From an uncultured Granulosicoccus sp. (GTDB lineage: Bacteria > Pseudomonadota > Gammaproteobacteria > Granulosicoccales > Granulosicoccaceae), in assembly GCA_947495035.1 (NCBI GenBank), contig CANLXI010000047.1:1-44950 (forward strand): a stretch of DNA of 44,950 bases, given 5' to 3'. The notes under the pieces are model-generated. The model saw only the letters and a list, made by a program, of their open reading frames with translations, was not told the DNA's origin and ran no database searches. Shown piece after piece: positions 26,601 through 34,109 of this stretch. Every line of letters starts with the position of its first letter. Within the stretch, counting starts at the first letter, position 1. The position numbers and the translations under genes are program-made.

Positions 26601-26841
26601 ACGAGGAAATGTAACGCAGCCCATCCAGACCGGTGAGGTTTTCCTCGATAACCTGCGTGACGGATTGCTCCACGGCACTGGCGGATGCACCGTTATAGGA
26701 AGTACTGATGGATACGGTAGGTGGTGAAATGCTGGGGTAACGCGACACGGCCATCGACGTCATGGCCATCACGCCAGCCAGCATCGTACCGATGGCCAGT
26801 ACCCAGGCGAAGATGGGTCGATTGATGAAGAATTGAGACAT
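23686..26841 (-). CDS. RND efflux pump inner-membrane transporter (AcrB/MexB, HAE1 family)
   Basis: A 1051-residue proton-driven multidrug exporter of the inner membrane. It begins MSQFFINRPIFAWVLAI, the standard HAE1 start, and has twelve membrane helices with two large periplasmic loops. The proton-relay residues are in place: D407 and D408 in GLLVDDAIVVVENVER, numbered as in AcrB, and K937 in TAKNAILIVEFAK. The hydrophobic first helix, the GxxGSVGVLGSQYAMRIWLD docking-domain segment and the C-terminal family signature AVGTGVIGG are present. Substrates cannot be read from sequence. It lies 9 nt downstream of the membrane-fusion gene and overlaps the channel gene by 4 nt. Confidence 0.96.
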   Translation of the reverse strand: MSQFFINRPIFAWVLAIGTMLAGVMAMTSMAVSRYPSISPPTVSISTSYNGASASAVEQSVTQVIEENLTGLDGLRYISSSSTSSGSASVQLTFEIGTDPDTAQVQVQNKVQQITSSLPESVQTEGVTVIKSGDEMLMVLGLVSSDESTTSADLADYLSTYMKTPLSRVAGVGSVGVLGSQYAMRIWLDPVKLKEYKLTPSDISTAIAAQNTQVSSGQLGSLPAVEGQQLNATITAQSRLQTAEEFRNIILVTSTSAASVRLSDVADVELGSVSYDVKSTYNGQPAAGIRILLSTGANATETAAAVNAEVAKLSATLPSTMEVVTTYDTTPFIEASIESVIHTMIEAVVLVFVVMFLFLQNWRATLIPTLAVPVVLLGTFGVLSAFGYSINTLTMFGMVLAIGLLVDDAIVVVENVERVMTEEGLSPLEATRQSMHQISGALIGVGLVLSAVFLPMAFFSGTTGVIYRQFSITIVSAMALSVLVALIFTPALCATLLKATPTGGHSSSKLFGGFNRLVERTTSRYETGVAHVIKRVGRFVLLYTLLAVVLVMLFMRLPTSFVPDEDQGVMFVSLQLPAGAAQERTDKVIEQVEDYFLENETESVDSVFMVAGFSFSSSGQNVGLGFIRFKDWDERPDASQSVTAVQRRAMAALGQIKDAQVLALAPPSIPGLGSTGGFTMELLDPSGLGNEALTTAANELVVAANSNSQLQGVRISTPDQTPQYVLDIDNAKAGALGVSVSDLNSVLSVAWGGSYVNDFIDRGSVKKVYLQARADARMLPEDLNKWSVRNSNGDMVPFSAFTTGRWTTGSPTLSRFDGDSSIQIQGDAASGVSSGTAIAIMEQLAGESAEDFSVAWSGLSYEEQEAGSNATSLYVFSLLVIFLCLAALYESWSVPLSVLLVLPVGVLGTVLATQLRGLENDVYFQVGLLTILGLTAKNAILIVEFAKAHVDEGEEVVSATLHACRQRLRPIVMTSMAFGLGVLPLVISSGAGSGSQHAVGTGVIGGVISATLLGIFLIPLLYVLIHKLFTRNSGSSSSSTSFATTTRQEAP

Positions 26842-26850
26842 GATGTGTAA

Positions 26851-28080
26851 TTACTCCGCGGCCTTTGGCTGGGTCGGCTCTTCTGCGGAACCGGCCGTCG
26901 CATCCCCTGAATCAACGACGCTCACCACGGAACCGACTCGCACCTTCTGCAGGCCTTCCACAACGACTCGTTCGCCTTCCTCCAGGCCGCTCTCCACCAC
27001 CCATTGGTCACCCAATGTCTGCCCGGTGGTCAGCGTGCGTTCTTCAACCGTATTGTTCTCGTCGACCACATAGGCCAGAGCATTGCCCTTGACGTCGCGA
27101 CTGATGGCCACCTGAGGGACCACCAATGCATTTTGCAGGGTGGCACCTTCGAGTCGTATCTTGCCGTACATGCCGGGAATAAGTTCATTGTTCGGATTCG
27201 GAAACTGCGAGCGCACCGTCACCGTGCCCGTGGTTTCATCCACGGTGGCATCAGCCAACTCCAATGTGCCAATCGGTTCGTACAGGCTGCCGTCATCCTT
27301 GATCAGTCTGACAACCGGATCGCCATTGTCCAGCTTGATCTTGCCTTGTTCGAATTGCTGCCGAATATGGTTGAATTCGTTCGCCGATTGGGTTGCATCC
27401 AGATAGACCGTGTCCAACTGCTGCACGGTGGCCAATGCGGTCGTCTGATTGGCCGTCACCAGTGCACCTTCACTGACCGTGGAGCGCCCTATCTGGCCAC
27501 TGATGGGAGACGTGACATTCGCATAGGACAGAGAAATCGTCGCCGATTCCAGATTGGCCTTGGCCGAATCAACTCTCGAAATCGCCTGCTGATAGGCGGC
27601 TTCGGCCTCTTCGGCGCTTTCCTGACTGACGGCCTCGATCTTGACCAGCTCACTGTAGCGCGCGGCCTTCGCTTTGGCGCTGATCAGCGCCACCTCGGCA
27701 CTGGAGAGTGTGGCCTCAGCCTCCCTGACCGCTGTCTGTACCGATGTTGGATCGATCTCGTAGAGCACTTGTCCAGCCTCCACTTCGCTACCTTCAGTGA
27801 ACAGGCGCTTGCGAACGATACCGCCGGTCTGCGGGCGGATTTCGGCGGTGACTGCGGCAACCACACGCCCGGTCAATTCGCTGCTGACCGGCACCTGACT
27901 GCTCTCGACGGTGTAGGTCACGACCTCTACGGGGGCGTCTGCTCCCCCCGGAGGACCACCCTCTGCGGCTTCCTGGTTGCAGGCGACCAGGGTCACCGAC
28001 AGGGCAGCCGTCATGATGCTGGCAAGCCATGCTCGGTTCGGGTGAGGGCACGCTGATGTGGTGCCGGTGATTTTTCGCAT
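26851..28080 (-). CDS. RND periplasmic adaptor (membrane-fusion lipoprotein)
   Basis: A 409-residue AcrA/MexA-type adaptor linking the RND pump to its outer-membrane channel. With the ATG at 28080 the protein starts MRKITGTTS and has a lipoprotein signal ending SVTLVAC with C34 as lipid site. It continues with the beta-barrel and lipoyl half-motifs (GRVVAAVTAEIRPQTGGIV..RLF.EGSEVEAGQVLYEIDP), an alpha-helical hairpin rich in Ala/Glu, the second lipoyl half with YANVTSPISGQIGRSTVSEG, and the C-terminal LVPQVAISRDVKGNALAYVV. The frame is open to an ATG at 28140 that overlaps the MarR stop as ATGA; that start would put 20 extra residues before the signal. Neither start has a good ribosome site, so coupling from marR via 28140 remains possible. 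Confidence 0.9.
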   Translation of the reverse strand: MRKITGTTSACPHPNRAWLASIMTAALSVTLVACNQEAAEGGPPGGADAPVEVVTYTVESSQVPVSSELTGRVVAAVTAEIRPQTGGIVRKRLFTEGSEVEAGQVLYEIDPTSVQTAVREAEATLSSAEVALISAKAKAARYSELVKIEAVSQESAEEAEAAYQQAISRVDSAKANLESATISLSYANVTSPISGQIGRSTVSEGALVTANQTTALATVQQLDTVYLDATQSANEFNHIRQQFEQGKIKLDNGDPVVRLIKDDGSLYEPIGTLELADATVDETTGTVTVRSQFPNPNNELIPGMYGKIRLEGATLQNALVVPQVAISRDVKGNALAYVVDENNTVEERTLTTGQTLGDQWVVESGLEEGERVVVEGLQKVRVGSVVSVVDSGDATAGSAEEPTQPKAAE

Positions 28081-28136
28081 GATATCGTTCTCTGGTTGTA
28101 TGGACGATGATTCAGCTTGCAGCATGCTTTTACTGT

Positions 28137-28625
28137 TCATGCTGTCGTCCGGGGACTGGGTGACACTCCCGTGTCGTGTTCCAGGCTGTCATCGCCCGGC
28201 GGTGAACCACCAAATGCCTTTAGTAGCTGTAGGGAAAATGCGGCAAAGCTATCGGCGTTCTCGTCACCGATGAACTCGTTGATCTCGCGATCGATTTCGT
28301 GCCATTGCTGATGTATCTGCGCCAGCAGGCTGTTACCGAGCGGCGTGAGGCTGAGCACATGACAACGATGCTCCCGTTCGTCAACCCGCCTCTCGACCAG
28401 CTCGGCTGCCAGGAGACGAGACGCCATGGTGCTCATGCTGGCAGCACACAATCCGAACTCTCGCGCCAACTCCACCTGAGAGGCTTGCCCCATTCGGCCG
28501 AGCGCATCAAGGATGCGGGCCTGCCGTGGATGGATGCCGAAAGGCGCCAGCCGGTGACGCAAGCGCTCTTCGAGCAGATGCGCGAAGTGAAGATGGAAGT
28601 GAAAGTGGTAAGTCTGTGGAAACAC
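28137..28625 (-). CDS. MarR-family repressor of the RND efflux operon (paralogue 2)
   Basis: A 162-residue MarR regulator with HTH LAREFGLCAASMSTMASRL and wing region RRVDEREHRCHVLSLTPLGN. It has a His-rich N-terminus (YHFHFHLHFAHLL) that could bind metal, which is inference. The start is GTG at 28625. It is the first gene of the efflux operon, its stop overlapping an ATG of the adaptor frame. A 21-bp palindrome covering the -10 box lies 22 nt upstream, so autorepression of the pump operon is likely. It is a close relative of the MarR at 20578-21021. Confidence 0.88.
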   Translation of the reverse strand: MFPQTYHFHFHLHFAHLLEERLRHRLAPFGIHPRQARILDALGRMGQASQVELAREFGLCAASMSTMASRLLAAELVERRVDEREHRCHVLSLTPLGNSLLAQIHQQWHEIDREINEFIGDENADSFAAFSLQLLKAFGGSPPGDDSLEHDTGVSPSPRTTA

Positions 28626-28647
28626 GATGGCAGAAGCACCATAATTA

Positions 28648-28668
28648 GTATGCTATTTGTTAGCATAC
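28648..28668. promoter_or_regulatory. Palindromic MarR operator candidate
   Basis: GTATGCTA and TAGCATAC flank a 5-nt centre, a perfect 8-bp dyad of the size MarR dimers bind. It overlaps the predicted -10 box (28662-28667) of the operon whose first gene is marR. Confidence 0.7.
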
Positions 28669-28690
28669 AAACATACACGAGTCGGTGCAA
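28662..28690 (-). promoter_or_regulatory. Sigma-70 promoter of the marR-RND operon
   Basis: On the minus strand TTGCAC (28690-28685) is followed after 17 nt by TATGCT (28667-28662), good matches to -35 and -10 boxes with ideal spacing. Transcription would begin about 30 nt before the GTG of marR. The -10 box lies within the palindrome, which fits repression by blocking RNA polymerase. Confidence 0.65.
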
Positions 28691-29091
28691 TGCATCTGTC
28701 ATGGTTACAAACCTTTGTCGGTGCAGGTTGAGAGTACGAAGGGAGATGGCGATCAGGCTGTCAATCCAGCCCTGCCGAGACGAGAACACGTCTGACGGAC
28801 GCCTCAGAGGATGTCCTGCAGGAAAAGTTCAGACAGACAGTCTTGAACGAGAACCGGGTAATGTCACCGTACCCTGGCGACTGACACAGTGCCTACCCGC
28901 CTACCTTGCCTCCCAGCCGGCGCCTTTTCATTGGCCAGTCGGCTCATCGAACGACCGTCAGCCCACTCACCGCCAGATGGTCACAGGAACAATGACGGCC
29001 AGCGGCCGTGCGCAGATAGTGCTCTTTCAGGTACCGGGGAGTGTTTCAGTATCGCAAGCGATTGTTTCGGTATGTTTCCAGCAGGGCACCG
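28691..29091. other. 401-nt stretch without a supported gene
   Basis: The gap lies between the efflux promoter and the end of the DUF3291 gene. Open frames crossing it on the plus strand are long only because they run antisense to marR and show no family features. I see no repeats, hairpins with T-runs or RNA genes. Confidence 0.5.
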
Positions 29092-29592
29092 CTAGACTGC
29101 CGGGCACTCGTCGTCGAACGTCCGAGTCTCCGTTTGCTGTCTATCAGAAGGGGCCGGAAATGCCTTCTTGAAGGTAAAGGCCTCAGCTGTCGGCCCGCGG
29201 GTCCTGAGCAGATCAAGGCGTGATTCAGCCTCTTGCAGGGTGGGCCTGTGACCGCAAGGGACCCACCAAAGCACGGTGTAGGCATCCCTCATCAGCGTGA
29301 ACCACTGTTTTCTGCGACTAATGATTTCAGCGTGAGCGGTTCGGTAGACATAGTTGTGCAGGCTCTCCACCGACTCCCACACCGAGGCATTGGCAATCAC
29401 GTCGTCTCCGAAGCCGTGTTCCAGGTTCGTTGCATTGCCTTCATCGGATTGAAGACGCCAGACAAACCCCGGAGACTGTTCGGCGAGATCGTTTATCCGA
29501 TCCAGTGCCGCGACGAAGTCTGCCAGTGTCGGCGAGTCTATCGGCGCAAGCAGTGTCGCGATATTCAACTGTGCAAGTTGCCAATCCTTCAT
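29092..29592 (-). CDS. DUF3291 protein
   Basis: A 166-residue soluble protein matching DUF3291, a ferredoxin-like-fold (dimeric alpha/beta-barrel) family related to antibiotic-biosynthesis monooxygenases. Recognised by LAQLNIATLLAPIDSP near the start, SPGFVWRLQSDEGNAT, the VWESVESLHNYVYRTAH strand, LWWVPCGHRPTLQEA and TAEAFTFKKAFPAP at the end. No enzymatic activity is established. It is transcribed with the downstream strand; a small unknown gene lies 66 nt upstream on the same strand. Confidence 0.88.
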   Translation of the reverse strand: MKDWQLAQLNIATLLAPIDSPTLADFVAALDRINDLAEQSPGFVWRLQSDEGNATNLEHGFGDDVIANASVWESVESLHNYVYRTAHAEIISRRKQWFTLMRDAYTVLWWVPCGHRPTLQEAESRLDLLRTRGPTAEAFTFKKAFPAPSDRQQTETRTFDDECPAV

Positions 29593-29658
29593 GATATTAC
29601 ACTCGACGTTTCGGTTCTTTCCGCCGCTTTCCAGCAGGCAACGGGCGATGGTGTGAAA

Positions 29659-30012
29659 TCAATATACCGCCGAATTGATCACGTACCAGTTTCCATCTTT
29701 CTTGTAGATGCCCAGGTCAATCAGCGCATCACGTTTCTCATAGATACCTTTCCAGGCAAATCGGAGAACTTCCACGCCATCCAGGCTGCCACTGCGCAAG
29801 GTACACAGGAATTCGCAACCCGTGTTCATGCCGTTTCTCTCGTGCATATGCCGTATATCGTTGGTAAATCGCTCCCGAGTAAAACCCTCCAGATATCGAC
29901 GTTCGAAGCGTTTGGTATAGAGTTCGAAGTTTGCCGTATCATCCGCCTCCAGCATTTCCTTCAGATACTTCTCTGACATTTGAAACGCTTCCGCGGAGTC
30001 GCTCATGTTCAT
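29659..30012 (-). CDS. Small soluble protein, possibly NTF2-like fold
   Basis: A 117-residue protein (from the ATG at 30012; the frame extends to 30033 and another ATG lies at 30006). The helical N-terminus (AFQMSEKYLKEMLEADD..NFELYTKRFERRYLEGF) followed by strands ending GIYKKDGNWYVINSAVY resembles short SnoaL/NTF2-like or DUF-type stress proteins, but no family is certain. No signal peptide. The upstream 262 nt (30034-30295) separate it from the hydrolase gene and hold nothing recognisable. Confidence 0.55.
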   Translation of the reverse strand: MNMSDSAEAFQMSEKYLKEMLEADDTANFELYTKRFERRYLEGFTRERFTNDIRHMHERNGMNTGCEFLCTLRSGSLDGVEVLRFAWKGIYEKRDALIDLGIYKKDGNWYVINSAVY

Positions 30013-30295
30013 ATCCCGGTATGGCGCAGCCAATTCCTGCGCATTGCTTTACCACCCGACAATGGATGGACAGACACCACCCCTTGCGGTGATACCCACT
30101 CTGCCGGAAAAAGGTGACCCGCTCATGTAAACAAACCTGGTCAGGAAACTCAATGTATTTTTCCGACTGCGCAACACCAGGTGTCTTGCCGAGCACTGAT
30201 CACCACCTTGCATTGAAACACTTGCGACCCAATACCAATCAACCGCAGACCGACTGGCGGTGTGGCGACCTGCCCTGACCACAGTGGCAATGGAA

Positions 30296-31234
30296 TCAGC
30301 TGCCGTGCCCAGCAATCACCCACCGTTGTATTATATGCAGTAGCTCTCCGTCTATCGGCTCTTTCATCAGACCCGGATAATGAAAAAACGAGGGCTCCCG
30401 ATGGTCACGCCTCAACAGATGAGTCATGTCGGCGATCACGTGCACTTCGGTGCTTTCCTTATCCAACCATGTTCGGATCTGATAAACATCCTCCGGGTCA
30501 CATTGAATGTCTTTCTGCCCACCGACAAGCAACGCTGGGCAAGAGAGGTTCATGTAAGCGTCCTTCATGTTCAGCGCAAACAATTCCCTGAACCATTTGG
30601 CATTCAATTTCTTGAACCCATATCGAATGCAGGGTTTGGTTGAATTCTCCAGCTTCTGAACCAGTTTCCGGTGCGATGACATCGGACCTCCCTGTATTTT
30701 CATCGCCAACCTGATGAAGCTCCCCTTGAAGCCGCCAAGACCTGAGACGTCTGCCTGCACTTTGAAAGCTTGAGCCTGCAAGATCTGTTTCAGCGATTTG
30801 GAAAAGGGGCAGAGCAATAGCACGCTGGCAACCCTACTGTCATTTCTGGCAACTTGAGGAGCAATCACACTACCCTCGCTATGCCCCAGTACATGGATCT
30901 CGGCTTTTTCCCCGAAGTCTTCTTCCAGCAAAAAGGCTACGGCCGCTTGCGCATCGTTGACAAGATCCAGGTGGCCTGCCGTGAGATAGCTGCCAGTGCT
31001 CTGCCCACACCCGCGCTTGTCGTACCGAAGGCTGCCAATGCCATGTTCAGCCAGATAATGCGCGATCTGATTGAATACATCGAGCTTCCCACTTTGGGTG
31101 TTTTCGTTTCTGTCCAACGGACCGGATCCATGCACGAACAGAATCACCGGCACGGATTCATCGCCATCTGGCAGGCAAACCGTTCCAGCCAATGTGTTTT
31201 CACCAGCCGGAAATGACACCTCTTTCTCGATCAA
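30296..31234 (-). CDS. Alpha/beta hydrolase (serine esterase/peptidase fold)
   Basis: A 312-residue alpha/beta hydrolase. Oxyanion region FVHGSGPLDRN, nucleophile S119 in the elbow GHSEGS, acid D242 in VGGQKDIQ and base H272 in DMTHLLR form a full triad. The RYDKRGCGQSTG segment is typical of the hydrolases sometimes annotated as dienelactone hydrolase-like or bem46/YqiA-related esterases. No signal peptide, so cytoplasmic. Start codon TTG at 31234 with only a weak ribosome site; it fits the family start (short beta strand before the HGSG loop). Substrate unknown. Confidence 0.85.
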   Translation of the reverse strand: MIEKEVSFPAGENTLAGTVCLPDGDESVPVILFVHGSGPLDRNENTQSGKLDVFNQIAHYLAEHGIGSLRYDKRGCGQSTGSYLTAGHLDLVNDAQAAVAFLLEEDFGEKAEIHVLGHSEGSVIAPQVARNDSRVASVLLLCPFSKSLKQILQAQAFKVQADVSGLGGFKGSFIRLAMKIQGGPMSSHRKLVQKLENSTKPCIRYGFKKLNAKWFRELFALNMKDAYMNLSCPALLVGGQKDIQCDPEDVYQIRTWLDKESTEVHVIADMTHLLRRDHREPSFFHYPGLMKEPIDGELLHIIQRWVIAGHGS

Positions 31235-31400
31235 TTCAGGGTCTCACAGTGTCAAGGCAAATAACGGTATCCAACTGCATGACAGGCAAGAGATGGCAAC
31301 GCTTCGATGCTCATTGACCAGGTTGCGCCTTGAATCAGTATACCGCCGTTTCATCTTTCTCTCGGTTCAGCGCCATGACTGCCGTTGATCCCGGCGCCTC

Positions 31401-31424
31401 GCCATTGCCATTGCCATTGCCATT
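31401..31424. repeat. Hexamer repeat, four GCCATT units
   Basis: Four perfect GCCATT copies lie in the 233-nt gap between the hydrolase gene and the YdeI-like gene. No other feature is seen in this gap. Confidence 0.85.
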
Positions 31425-31467
31425 GCTTCGAATTATGCGTTCTGGCCTGATGAATCTGACTGGGTAT

Positions 31468-31848
31468 TCAACGCCTGGCTTTCTTGTCAATCAGTACTGC
31501 CTGCTGCCATTTGCTCGGCTTCTTGTCGGTGCGGTGAATACATCCCGCCCAACAACAGGGTCTCTTCTTGCCTTCGAGAAGTTCCTCCACGGTTCGGTGA
31601 ATTCGTCGATGCCTCGTCTTTTCCTGCTTGGCATCTTCAACCCAGCAAATGAATTCGTTCCTGCCGATCGGAGTCAGACTTTCCCAGAGCTCAGTGATCT
31701 CTGGGGTGTCAGTAATTGCCTTGATCAGATCATCAGGCAAGTCATGTACAAGACCTCCGGAAATTTTCTGTTTCATCGATTCAATCCGTTCAACGTCGAG
31801 ATAGTATCCTGTGGCCTTTGCATTTCCCACAGCGTATTCAAATTTCAC
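31468..31848 (-). CDS. YdeI/OmpD-associated family protein
   Basis: A 126-residue protein of the YdeI/OmpD-associated type. The diagnostic C-terminal helix region is clear: LPDDLIKAI near residue 37, LTPIGRNEFICWVEDAKQ, TRHRRIHRTVEELLEGKKRPCC. The N-terminal part is shorter than in full YdeI proteins, so it is a minimal form. YdeI is linked to resistance to cationic peptides in enteric bacteria; whether that holds here is unknown. Start is GTG at 31848, 9 nt after the lipoprotein gene upstream, so likely cotranscribed with it and the membrane protein before it. Confidence 0.8.
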   Translation of the reverse strand: MKFEYAVGNAKATGYYLDVERIESMKQKISGGLVHDLPDDLIKAITDTPEITELWESLTPIGRNEFICWVEDAKQEKTRHRRIHRTVEELLEGKKRPCCWAGCIHRTDKKPSKWQQAVLIDKKARR

Positions 31849-31857
31849 GGGCCACTG

Positions 31858-32406
31858 TCAGACACTCATATAGGCACTGAACAGAGAAGTACTGCTTTTC
31901 TTCTCTTCTCCAACGCCATGAAACAGGATTGTACGCACGCCCAGGCCATCCGGACGCTCGTACTTCACCTCCAACTCTACCTTTCTACCTTCCACAAATT
32001 CGAACGAATCATCGAGTCGATGACGATACAGCGCATGATTGTTTCGATTCCCTATTTCAGAACCACACAAGCTCAATGACAATGGCGAGGGGAACAGTTG
32101 TTCTTCGACCAACTGGCTATCGGCCGTGAAACGAAAGGAATGCAGCAAGTAGTGGGTACAGACATCAGCTTTCACGTTAGCGGAAAATACAATACTGTAC
32201 GGCCCACCCCATGTCCTGGAATAGTAGAACAGGGGTACATGTGTTGATTCAGCGGTCGGCACTACCTGTGCGCGCAGTACCGGCTCTGGTTGCGGTTGCC
32301 TGTCACTCGATACTTCTTCGATATAGTAGGTTTGTTGCTGATGCTTGAACGTACCGCACCCGGCAACAAGCAGTGCAGCTACACCGATGACAATCCTGAG
32401 CCTCAT
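31858..32406 (-). CDS. Putative lipoprotein, unknown
   Basis: A 182-residue exported protein. From the ATG at 32406 it starts MRLRIVIGVAALLVAGC, a clear lipoprotein signal with C17 as lipid anchor; the residue after Cys is Gly, compatible with outer-membrane sorting. The mature part is beta-rich (VPLFYYSRTWGGPYSIVF, SFRFTADSQLVEEQLF) with no motif I know. The frame is open to 32427, overlapping the preceding gene, but the signal peptide decides the start. Middle gene of a three-gene unit 32758 to 31468. Confidence 0.7.
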   Translation of the reverse strand: MRLRIVIGVAALLVAGCGTFKHQQQTYYIEEVSSDRQPQPEPVLRAQVVPTAESTHVPLFYYSRTWGGPYSIVFSANVKADVCTHYLLHSFRFTADSQLVEEQLFPSPLSLSLCGSEIGNRNNHALYRHRLDDSFEFVEGRKVELEVKYERPDGLGVRTILFHGVGEEKKSSTSLFSAYMSV

Positions 32407-32416
32407 AGGCGATCTT

Positions 32417-32758
32417 TCAACTTGCATCAGTCAATGATCTTCGCCTTGCCAGAACCATTTGTAAAGTGAGTAATACTGCCGAAACGACCACGACTATGAC
32501 CCCGGCACCTCCGATGTAAATATCCCCCTTTTGAGGAGTCAAAGATCTGGTATCCGACCAGATAGCACTCATGTCTGTTTCAATGTAGCCACCAGTCATG
32601 TCGTTCAAGATTGCCGTCACGACAGGAAACGAGATGCCTTTGACGATCAATCCGATTGCCGATGTCAAGAAAAGTCTGCCCATGCTATTTGCGCGATGTA
32701 TACCCACGAACAGGTATACCAGTGACACAAAGAACATTGGCACCAGCAGTATCGCCAT
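32417..32758 (-). CDS. Small membrane protein, unknown
   Basis: A 113-residue protein with three hydrophobic segments (about residues 2-19, 27-50 and 82-104); the second is followed by a loop with acidic residues, and the C-terminus is basic. Excellent ribosome site GGAGG 5 nt before the ATG. It is followed after 10 nt by the lipoprotein gene. Function not recognisable. Confidence 0.7.
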   Translation of the reverse strand: MAILLVPMFFVSLVYLFVGIHRANSMGRLFLTSAIGLIVKGISFPVVTAILNDMTGGYIETDMSAIWSDTRSLTPQKGDIYIGGAGVIVVVVSAVLLTLQMVLARRRSLTDAS

Positions 32759-32967
32759 GACAGCCTCCTATACCAACTGACCTTCGCAGTTGATCCTTGT
32801 GATCTCCGGGTATCACTGGCAGTACCCGGCCCAATGTACTGTGCCGATTCCGTACTATCTGATCAGCCTCAACCGCTGTTTCGCCCCAGGTGGTTCGTAG
32901 GGCAGAGTTTTCTGACTTCACGGCAACGAGAGGAATGATAGAGGAATTGCGACATGTCGGAATCGCG

Positions 32968-33342
32968 TCATTCACTTCGCAGCAAATCGACAACCCGATT
33001 GTGCAGAGCGTCATTGTTCGAGCGAGGATGCCAGGCGCATATCACATCAAAACTCAGGGGATTCTCTTCCAGGTGTATGGCGGCCAGCTTGCTGTTTACC
33101 AGGGCTCTGGATAGCAGAAACGCGATAGTGTCAGGCGCTTCCAGGAACAGGGGCACAATCGAAAAACAAGGTGCGGAAATAACCACGTTTCGCTCCAGGC
33201 CATACTGTCCAAACCAGGAGTCGATCGAACCTCGAGAATTCGGCCTTGATGGCGAGGTGATTATCTGTGGGTGCTGCTCCAGCTCGTCGAGACTGACCGA
33301 TTTACCCGCCAGGGAAGAATCCTGTGAGGTAACGCAAAAGTG
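32968..33342 (-). pseudogene. LysR regulator remnant (effector domain only)
   Basis: About 125 codons ending at the TGA at 32968 encode the second half of a LysR effector-binding domain: FCVTSQDSSLAGKSVSLDELEQHP, later LFLEAPDTIAFL and VICAWHPRSNND followed by the closing helix. The helix-turn-helix and first effector half are missing; upstream of about 33342 the frame runs on only as antisense of an SDR gene fragment. It is therefore a 5'-truncated, non-DNA-binding remnant. Confidence 0.75.
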
Positions 33343-33831
33343 GATATCACCGACGAATCCTCGATTCGCACGCTCTATGAGTCGGTTGGGAAATTTGACG
33401 CTGTCGTGAACACAGTGGGTGTGTGTGAATACGCACCGTTTACCGACATGACAGACGAACAGTGGACAAGCAACGTCATGTCCAAGCATATGGGCCAGAT
33501 CAAACTGGTGAAGATCGGCACTGAATGCATCAGGGACAATGTCTCATTCACATTGATCACCGGCATCCTCAACGTCAAACCGATATCCTTCGCCGTTGAA
33601 GATGCTGTAACCAGCGGCGCAATTGACACATTCGTCAAGGTCGTGGCTTTCGAGCTACCGCGCGGCATACGCTTCAATTCGGTGAATCCCACTGTCCTTG
33701 CTTCTGCCTGGGACGTCTACCGAAAAATGATGCCCGGATTTTAGCCCGTGGAAGACAAACTTGTCGGCAAGGCATTCGAACGTTCCGTTGACGGATTCAT
33801 CAGCGGCCAGATACTTTACGTGGACGCGTAA
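33340..33831 (+). pseudogene. Short-chain dehydrogenase remnant, 5'-truncated with internal stop
   Basis: The frame encodes the C-terminal three quarters of a short-chain dehydrogenase: VDITDESSIRTLYESVGKFDAVVNTVG, then FTDMTDEQW, MGQIKLVKIG, SFTLITGIL, FVKVVAFELPRGIRFNSVNP. The N-terminal NAD-binding TGxxxGIG segment is absent; the remnant begins at about family residue 45. A TAG at 33742-33744 interrupts it, after which the same frame continues with VGKAFERSVDGFISGQILYVDA to a TAA at 33831, the normal end of such proteins. In place of the YxxxK region the text reads KPISFAVED, so the catalytic Tyr is not seen either, although some members of this sub-family lack it. Confidence 0.75.
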
Positions 33832-34109
33832 TCCATCTCGTACCCGGTTTGATAGCCGACGTAACGGCCAGACCGGGCAATGGCACCGGATGCCCTCTGT
33901 CACTCCTGACAATCATTCAACCATGCACTCTGTGATGGCTGCCTGTATGGGAGCTTGACGAGGGCTTCGGCATGCCTGGCACTCATGGCAGTTCTGGCAA
34001 TCAAGTGATGACAGACACACGTCAGTCGATGTGCCCCGCTGTTTCTGGCCTATCCTGGTCGATCCGGAACCGGAACCGAAGGGAGAATCGCAGCCAGGCG
34101 CAAGCGTCA

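Noticed and set aside
27004..28056. 350-codon plus-strand frame
   Set aside because: Antisense to the RND adaptor; no start signal or domain.
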